The notes under the pieces: model-generated
Databases searched by the model: none
What the model saw: the letters and a program-made list of their open reading frames with translations, nothing else
Told to the model about the DNA's origin: nothing
Assembly (NCBI GenBank): GCA_004555405.1
Contig: SFIE01000015.1
Coordinates: 1-47,017 of the forward strand
Length of the DNA: 47,017 bases
DNA from: Subdoligranulum sp.
GTDB lineage: Bacteria > Bacillota > Clostridia > Oscillospirales > Ruminococcaceae
Direction: 5' to 3'
Part shown: positions 42,873 through 47,017 of the stretch, one piece after another
Position numbering within the stretch: the first letter of the stretch is position 1
Layout of the letters: every line of letters starts with the position of its first letter
Translations under genes and position numbers: made by a program

Positions 42873-44843
42873 TTATTCCAGTTCAAAATCGCTGGGCTGC
42901 AGCTCATCCAAAGCCGCATTCGGGTCTGCGATCAGGCGGCGGCTCTGGTTTAAAATGGCTTTTTCCAGCAGATTGCGCGCCATACGGCCATTGCCCGCTG
43001 CGGCAGCATTTTGGGCCTGCTGCTGTTCATAATAGGCGTGCAGCGGCAGCAAACAGGCTGCATCCAGCCGATAGCCCTTTTCCTTGGCAATGCTTTCGGT
43101 AATGCGGATCAGCTCGTCCGCCGTGTAGTCCGGAAATTCAATGCGATTGGGAAACCGGCTGGCAAGGCCGCTGTTGGCCGAGAGGAACTGCTCCATCTCG
43201 CGGCTGTAGCCTGCCAGCACCACCACCAGATCCTCGCGGTGATCCTCAATGCCCTTTACCAGTGCGTCAATGGCCTCCAGGCCAAAGCTGTCCTCTCTGC
43301 CGCGGAACAGGCTGTAGGCTTCGTCAATAAACAGCACGCCGCCCAGCGCGCTTTGGATCACGCTGTTGGTCAGCGGGGCGGTATGGCCCACATAACGCCC
43401 CACCAGATCGGCGCGGCTCACCTCTACCAGCTGGCCGCCGCGCAGCACGCCAATGGCCTTGAGATAGTGCGCCACAATGCGCGCAATGGTGGTTTTTCCG
43501 GTGCCCGGATTGCCTGCAAAGATCATGTGCATATTCGGCATGGCCACCGGCAGCCCTGCGGCACGGCGGCGGCTTTGGGCGGCCGCATTGTCGGCCAGCG
43601 CGCGCACATATTCCTTCACCGGCGCCAGCCCCACCACGGCATCCAGCTCTGCTTCAGCCTGTGCGCGCTCGGCGGCAAACACGCCGGGCAGCAGGCTTGT
43701 GATCGCGATCGTTTCTCCTTGGGCTTCCAGCACCGCTTCGCCTTGCCGTTCTGCGCGCAGCGTGACCTTGGCCCCGGCTGCCGGGCTGCGGGTGAGCTTG
43801 TACTCTGCCAGCGCCCGGTACAGGCGCTCTGCCTGCTGCACAATGGCCGCCACGCCCTCCGCCTTGGTGTAAACCCCTGCCAGCCAATCCCGCAGGGCAG
43901 CATCGGCGCTCAGCTCCAGTTCCAATCGGCTGCGGCAATTCTGCGCAAGGCGGTTCAGTTCCCCTGCCGCAATGGTTTGCAGCGTTTCAGGCATATAGGC
44001 CGCCGCGGCGCAGGAATCCCCAATGTGCTCGGCAAAGCCCGCACCAAACGCCGATGCAAGTTTTTCCGGCTTTTGCGTGCCAAAAAATACCAGATATTTT
44101 CCCTTGGGGGTCAACTGGCTTACGGTGCCCCCTGCCAATGCCGTGCCGCTTTCCACCAGAATGCCTTTCTGCAAAAGATAGCGGCTGTTCAAAGGCGCTG
44201 CCCCCTTTTGCACCAGCGCCGAAAGCGCTGCCCGGCAACTGGGCGCACATTCGGCCCACCCGTCAAAGGCAATGATCTGGCCCGGGGCCGAAATGGCGCT
44301 GTACAGATCCTGTAAAAACAGTTTTTCCTGTGCCGGGCCCGGATATAAGCTCAGCTGCATCTGTGCGATCTGCGGGCTTTGCAGCAGCCCTCGGGCAGCA
44401 AGCTCGGCTGCCACCATGCGAAGCGCCGAATGCCTTCCGCTGCCATTTCCGCCGTACAGGTAGATCACATTGCGGGCATTTTCCCCCTGGGGCGGCAGCA
44501 ATGTGGGGCGGCGGAATGCCCGCACCAGACTTTGCAAAAGCTCCTCCTGTCCAACAAGCTGCGCAGCCAGCTTATCGCTGATGCCCTCCCAGCTTCCCTG
44601 CTCTGCGTTTTGCACCGCTGCAGCGGTTTGCTGCGGCTGAGCGGCCGGATCCAACAGGCCGTCATTTGCCATTTCACGGGTCAGCTCGGCGGTTTTCTTT
44701 TGCAGAAAATCCTGCATTTCACGCACCTGGCGGCTCACTTCGTCCACCGAAGCCTTTGCCCCGGCCTTTTCCGCAGCTTTACCCGCCCCGCTGCCGTTGC
44801 CAAAGAAATCATCGAATAAATCTGTATACCCCGATCGCGCCAT
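42873..44843 (-). CDS. Two-domain AAA+ ATPase, C-terminal CbbX/SpoVK-like
   Basis: A 656-residue protein. It starts at 44843, 8 nt after GGAGG. Residues 1-60 include LFDDFFGNGSG and a short coiled coil. The first AAA-like domain (about 95-320) has a degenerate Walker A, GGNGSGRHS at 131-139, with Arg and His where Lys and Thr belong. Its Walker B is IIAFDG, lacking the Glu. A C-terminal CbbX/SpoVK/EccA-type AAA domain follows, with Walker A GNPGTGKT (444-451), VLFIDEAYSLF near 500 and the pore/sensor segment VVVLAGYSREMEQFL, and SGLASRFPNRIEFPDYT. Such ATPases remodel partner proteins. The substrate is unknown. It is probably an active motor with a structural first module. Confidence 0.9.
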   Translation of the reverse strand: MARSGYTDLFDDFFGNGSGAGKAAEKAGAKASVDEVSRQVREMQDFLQKKTAELTREMANDGLLDPAAQPQQTAAAVQNAEQGSWEGISDKLAAQLVGQEELLQSLVRAFRRPTLLPPQGENARNVIYLYGGNGSGRHSALRMVAAELAARGLLQSPQIAQMQLSLYPGPAQEKLFLQDLYSAISAPGQIIAFDGWAECAPSCRAALSALVQKGAAPLNSRYLLQKGILVESGTALAGGTVSQLTPKGKYLVFFGTQKPEKLASAFGAGFAEHIGDSCAAAAYMPETLQTIAAGELNRLAQNCRSRLELELSADAALRDWLAGVYTKAEGVAAIVQQAERLYRALAEYKLTRSPAAGAKVTLRAERQGEAVLEAQGETIAITSLLPGVFAAERAQAEAELDAVVGLAPVKEYVRALADNAAAQSRRRAAGLPVAMPNMHMIFAGNPGTGKTTIARIVAHYLKAIGVLRGGQLVEVSRADLVGRYVGHTAPLTNSVIQSALGGVLFIDEAYSLFRGREDSFGLEAIDALVKGIEDHREDLVVVLAGYSREMEQFLSANSGLASRFPNRIEFPDYTADELIRITESIAKEKGYRLDAACLLPLHAYYEQQQAQNAAAAGNGRMARNLLEKAILNQSRRLIADPNAALDELQPSDFELE

Positions 44844-44902
44844 TGCTGTTTCCTCCTGCGGCCTTTGTTGTGCGCCGCCATCCCGGCGCAAAACCTATTT
44901 TG

Positions 44903-44908
44903 ATTATA
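44903..44908 (-). promoter_or_regulatory. -10 box of the AAA-ATPase promoter
   Basis: A perfect TATAAT on the minus strand, 60 bp upstream of the start. The -35 is weak (TTTGCC at 16 bp). Confidence 0.55.
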
Positions 44909-44959
44909 GCACAAAACCCATCCCGGCAAAAGTTTTCATCAAAGATAAAAGCCGCCGAC

Positions 44960-44991
44960 TTTTCCACAGGGAACCCGCAAATTGTGGAAAG
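44960..44991. promoter_or_regulatory. Inverted pair of DnaA-box-like sequences
   Basis: TTTTCCACA (44960-44968) and, inverted, TGTGGAAAG (44983-44991), separated by 14 bp. Each is one or two bases off the DnaA box TTATCCACA. It lies just upstream of the AAA-ATPase promoter. Chance cannot be excluded. Confidence 0.35.
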
Positions 44992-45024
44992 ATAAAGGCC
45001 TTGTTGGCCTGCATTAACTGCGGC

Positions 45025-45119
45025 GGCAGATTCTTAGGCTTATAGGCATGGCAAACACGGGCAGGGCAAACCCTGCCCTTACTGTGAAATCACGAAATAG
45101 CGCTTATAATTATACGCAT
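45025..45119. repeat. 95-bp direct repeat, unit 1
   Basis: From GGCAGATTCTTAGG to TATACGCAT. It contains the palindrome GGGCAGGG-caaa-CCCTGCCC and the shared tail TGTGAAATCACGAAATAG. It matches unit 2 (45302-45395) at roughly four of five positions. Confidence 0.8.
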
Positions 45120-45138
45120 CTTTCTCGGTTCATTGTAG

Positions 45139-45287
45139 GGGTGGGGCTCCGCTCCACCCGAAAAACCTTGCGGCGCCACAGGGCCTTAGCGGGCGAGCAT
45201 TGCTCGCCCCTACGATAGAATCACAAAAGAGCAATATATTTTGCGAAAACTTTGCCCTTTGCTCGCAGGGGCCTGCATCGCAGGCCC
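45139..45287. repeat. Three hairpin units between the direct repeats
   Basis: GGGTGG ... CCACCC (45139-45159), GGGCGAGCA-T-TGCTCGCCC (45191-45209) and GGGCCTGC-ATC-GCAGGCCC (45269-45287). The middle unit ends CCCCTACGATAGAATCAC, similar to the CCCCTACTGTGAAATCAC of direct-repeat unit 2, so all belong to one family. Confidence 0.7.
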
Positions 45288-45301
45288 GCCAACGGTGCGA
45301 G

Positions 45302-45395
45302 GGCAGATTTTAGGGTCAGCAGCCACGGCAAACGCGGGCAGAGCAAGCCCGCCCCTACTGTGAAATCACGAAATAGTGCTTATAATCAAACGCAT
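45302..45395. repeat. 95-bp direct repeat, unit 2
   Basis: From GGCAGATTTTAGGG to CAAACGCAT. It ends exactly at the last base of the integrase remnant's stop codon. It contains GGGCAGAGCAAGCCCGCCC and the same TGTGAAATCACGAAATAG tail as unit 1. Confidence 0.8.
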
Positions 45396-45733
45396 TATAC
45401 TTCGGTTTTGCAGAGCATATTTTCAAGGGCGTTGGATGCAGTGCAATCATTCTCTTTCAATGCGTGGGTATAGATGTTCATGGTTGTAGAAGCGCCTGTG
45501 CATGACCCAAGCGGTTGGACACGGTACGGACATCCTGATGTGCGGCGATCAGCAAGGTAGCTGAAGTATGCCGCAGTCCGTGATAGGGAATCATAGGCAG
45601 TTTGTCGGTTTCGTTCTTGTTGGCGTTGTAGTGGCGCAGAAGATCCTGCAAGGCACTGTAGGGCGTGTAGTAGCTCATCATGGTGCCGTTGTCTTGGGTG
45701 AATATCCAGTTGCCCCCTTGCCAATAAGCCCCG
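45395..45733 (-). pseudogene. Tyrosine recombinase (phage-type integrase), truncated and frameshifted
   Basis: The C-terminal catalytic part of a site-specific tyrosine recombinase. In one frame: GAYWQGGNWIFTQDNGTMMS, then YHGLRHTSATLLIAAHQDVR and TVSNRLGHAQ, with catalytic Arg (LRHTSA) and His (LGH). The nucleophile Tyr region, ASTTMNIYTHALKEND, continues in another frame, so one frameshift separates them near 45485-45500. Upstream, the frame is closed by TAG just before VGAYW, and the N-terminal two-thirds are absent. It is a relic of an integrative element and is inactive. Confidence 0.85.
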
Positions 45734-45882
45734 ACTTTCTAAAAGAAATAAACGATACATTGAAAAAGAATGCCTCCGGCGTGCCGAAAGTGCGGTGGAA
45801 TGCACAGAGCGTTTTACCCGTCAAAAGCGCACGCGGACCGGATGAAAGAGCATGAAACAAACAACCGAAGGAGGTGAGGGCT

Positions 45883-46752
45883 ATGCTGACACAACTGCTG
45901 AACGAATCTGCACCGTCTGGGGAACAGGCTCAGGGGGCCGTGGCCTTCAGCCGCCTGGGCGATGGAAAGCCCCACAACAAAACGGCCGCCGGTACGGCAG
46001 GGGCACCGCTGGAGGTGCTGTTCTGCCAGGAGGGCAGCCTGGAGGTGGAAGCGCCCGGCCGCCGGGCGCAGGCCAAAAAAGGAACGGTTCTGCTGTTCAG
46101 CGCGGTTCCAGGCAGCTGGAGCGTCTGCGCTAATGCTGAATTCCGCGGGGCCGTGCTCACGCTGGAGCGGGCAGGGCTTTCGGCCTTTGGCAGAAAGTTT
46201 GGCGGCTTTGCGCTGAATGAGAACTCGGCCCACCGTCTGGAGGCCAGCGGCGGCTGCGCGCTGCTTCAGGCCTGCCCGTGGGAGGTGTCGGTGTTTGCAT
46301 CGCTGGAGGTTCTTCCGGCGGAGGAACAGGCGGACTACCTGAAGCTGAAGACCGCTGAGATGCTTTACCTGCTGGGGCGGGAGGCCCTGCGCCTGTGTGC
46401 CCCGGCAGCCTGTGCCTATTATGACAGCCACCAGCGGGAGGCAGTGCGCCAGGCCCACGACGATATGCTGGCGCGGCTGAATGAGCCCATCACGATTGCC
46501 CAGCTGGCCGACCGGCATCACCTCTCCCAAACGCTGCTGAAAACCTGCTTCCGGCAGGTATACGGCCGGTCCATTCACGCCTTTCTTCGGGAACAGCGGC
46601 TGCGGAAAGCCGCCCAGTTGCTGGAGACCACCGGGCTGCCGGTGCTTCAGGTGGCGGCGGACGTGGGCTATGGCAGCGTCAGCCAGTTCGGGCAGGCGTT
46701 CCGGCGGCAGTATGGGGTTTCACCGGCTCAGTACCGCCGGATCAATGGCTGA
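45883..46752 (+). CDS. AraC-family transcriptional regulator
   Basis: A 289-residue regulator. The start at 45883 has AAGGAGG 8 nt upstream. The N-terminal part (about 1-180) is a ligand or dimerisation domain with a cupin-like segment (LEVLFCQEGSLEVEAPGRR). The C-terminal AraC DNA-binding domain has two helix-turn-helix units (LADRHHLSQTLLKTCFRQVY, then VAADVGYGSVSQFGQAFRRQ) and ends GVSPAQYRRING. Arg codons here use CGG heavily, whereas the chromosomal genes in the window prefer CGC, which fits acquisition with the mobile element. A palindrome and promoter lie just downstream, before a small membrane peptide. Regulators of this type often control ABC/ECF import or export genes carried on integrative elements; nothing further is in the window. 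Confidence 0.93.
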   Translation: MLTQLLNESAPSGEQAQGAVAFSRLGDGKPHNKTAAGTAGAPLEVLFCQEGSLEVEAPGRRAQAKKGTVLLFSAVPGSWSVCANAEFRGAVLTLERAGLSAFGRKFGGFALNENSAHRLEASGGCALLQACPWEVSVFASLEVLPAEEQADYLKLKTAEMLYLLGREALRLCAPAACAYYDSHQREAVRQAHDDMLARLNEPITIAQLADRHHLSQTLLKTCFRQVYGRSIHAFLREQRLRKAAQLLETTGLPVLQVAADVGYGSVSQFGQAFRRQYGVSPAQYRRING

Positions 46753-46758
46753 CACAAA

Positions 46759-46775
46759 ATGTCCGTTTAGGACAT
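46759..46775. promoter_or_regulatory. Palindromic operator candidate
   Basis: ATGTCC-gttta-GGACAT lies 6 bp after the AraC stop and 18 bp before the -35 box of the next promoter. This position suits activation by the AraC protein. Assignment is by location. Confidence 0.6.
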
Positions 46776-46793
46776 CTTTGGTGCGAAAACGGC

Positions 46794-46822
46794 TTGATTT
46801 GGAAAAAGCCTATTTCTATAAT
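46794..46822 (+). promoter_or_regulatory. Promoter downstream of the AraC gene
   Basis: TTGATT (46794-46799) and TATAAT (46817-46822), spacing 17 bp. It would drive the small peptide gene and whatever follows beyond the window. Confidence 0.75.
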
Positions 46823-46841
46823 AATTAGACAAAACAGGCAG

Positions 46842-46870
46842 GGCGGCAGAGCACAGGATGCTCCGCCGCC
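46842..46870 (+). terminator. Leader hairpin, possible attenuator
   Basis: GGCGGCAGAGCA (46842-46853) pairs with TGCTCCGCCGCC (46859-46870) with one mismatch. Only TTT follows, so it may be a stabilising or attenuating leader hairpin rather than a full terminator. Confidence 0.4.
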
Positions 46871-46899
46871 TTTGGGCACAAAGTACAGGAGGAAGGCTT

Positions 46900-46980
46900 A
46901 TGAAACACCATCGCTTCTGGGCGTGGGCTACGCTGTTTTGCATGGTTATGACAATTCTGACCGGTTACAAAGAACGTTGA
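46900..46980 (+). CDS. 26-residue membrane peptide, DUF6219-like
   Basis: MKHHRFWAWATLFCMVMTIL followed by TGYKER and stop. It is preceded by AGGAGG 7 nt from the start. It has a basic N-terminus, one hydrophobic helix and a TGYK ending. It resembles small proteins (DUF6219, from memory) encoded between AraC regulators and transporter genes in clostridial integrative elements. It has a promoter and a leader hairpin upstream. Its role is unknown; it may be a small membrane component or leader peptide of the genes cut off at the window edge. Confidence 0.65.
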   Translation: MKHHRFWAWATLFCMVMTILTGYKER

Positions 46981-47017
46981 GCCGATGGGCTTTTGCCTGA
47001 GTCTCCGTAACATTTAG

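Larger units (their letters stand above)
44844..45394. other. Gene-free accessory stretch rich in hairpins and repeats
   Basis: 551 bp with no supported gene. It contains the AAA-gene promoter, an inverted pair of TTTCCACA boxes, a 95-bp direct repeat, and three independent GC palindromes (45139-45159, 45191-45209, 45269-45287), two of them edged by CCCCTAC or GTAGGGG. The palindromes look like units of a dispersed hairpin family. Confidence 0.7.

Noticed and set aside
45025..45395. Possible CRISPR array
   Set aside because: Only two long, imperfect units with hairpins between them, no regular short spacers and no cas genes.
45737..45855. Plus-strand frame ending VKSARGPDERA before the AraC gene
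   Set aside because: It has no ribosome site, and its upstream part overlaps the integrase remnant; it may be a scrap of another element gene but cannot be supported.
1..47017. tRNA, rRNA and complete transposons
   Set aside because: I looked for cloverleaf-like segments in the gaps and for transposase motifs and found none.

Overview
The window is a GC-rich (roughly 57-60% by eye) stretch of a low-GC-lineage Gram-positive gut anaerobe. AGGAGG-type ribosome sites, sigma-A promoters, a CIRCE heat-shock operator and the gene repertoire suggest the Oscillospirales/Ruminococcaceae, perhaps near Faecalibacterium, Gemmiger or Subdoligranulum. That placement is inference; there is no rRNA gene to anchor it.

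Layout. Positions 1-9.9 kb hold cstA, a CotH/lamin-tail surface protein with its DUF4956 partner, a decayed GT8/LysM scrap, ftsH, a CIRCE-controlled hsp20 and a corA-type transporter. Positions 10.0-16.3 kb are a complete minus-strand F-type ATP synthase operon in the order a, c, b, alpha, gamma, beta, epsilon. It has no separate delta gene; instead alpha carries about 88 extra N-terminal residues resembling the delta C-terminal domain. A divergent LysR gene follows. Positions 17.4-26.0 kb are a four-gene operon: a 1370-residue LRR_5/BspA-like surface protein, MoxR, DUF58 and a transglutaminase-fold membrane protein whose catalytic Cys is Asp. Positions 26.0-30.4 kb hold a hybrid histidine kinase diverging from a two-component pair.

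Positions 30.4-37.8 kb form one plus-strand run: rpe, three divergent Rnf-like membrane proteins (D, E, A types), a DUF4015 protein, DUF1015 and a DEAD-box helicase. The Rnf-like set lacks B, C and G and has lost the Cys and Thr positions that hold FeS and FMN in true Rnf/Nqr complexes. It is the best candidate here for an undescribed system. Positions 38.2-44.8 kb hold HU, a small proline-rich protein, an LCP-like membrane protein, a LysR/Gfo-Idh-MocA divergent pair, a GNAT acetyltransferase and a two-AAA-domain ATPase.

Positions 44.9-47.0 kb look like accessory DNA: hairpin-rich repeats, a 95-bp direct repeat, a broken tyrosine integrase, an AraC regulator with different codon use, a likely operator/promoter and a 26-residue membrane peptide. 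A separate short dispersed repeat occurs three times in ordinary intergenic gaps (5.4, 17.4 and 30.5 kb). I saw no tRNA, rRNA or CRISPR array.
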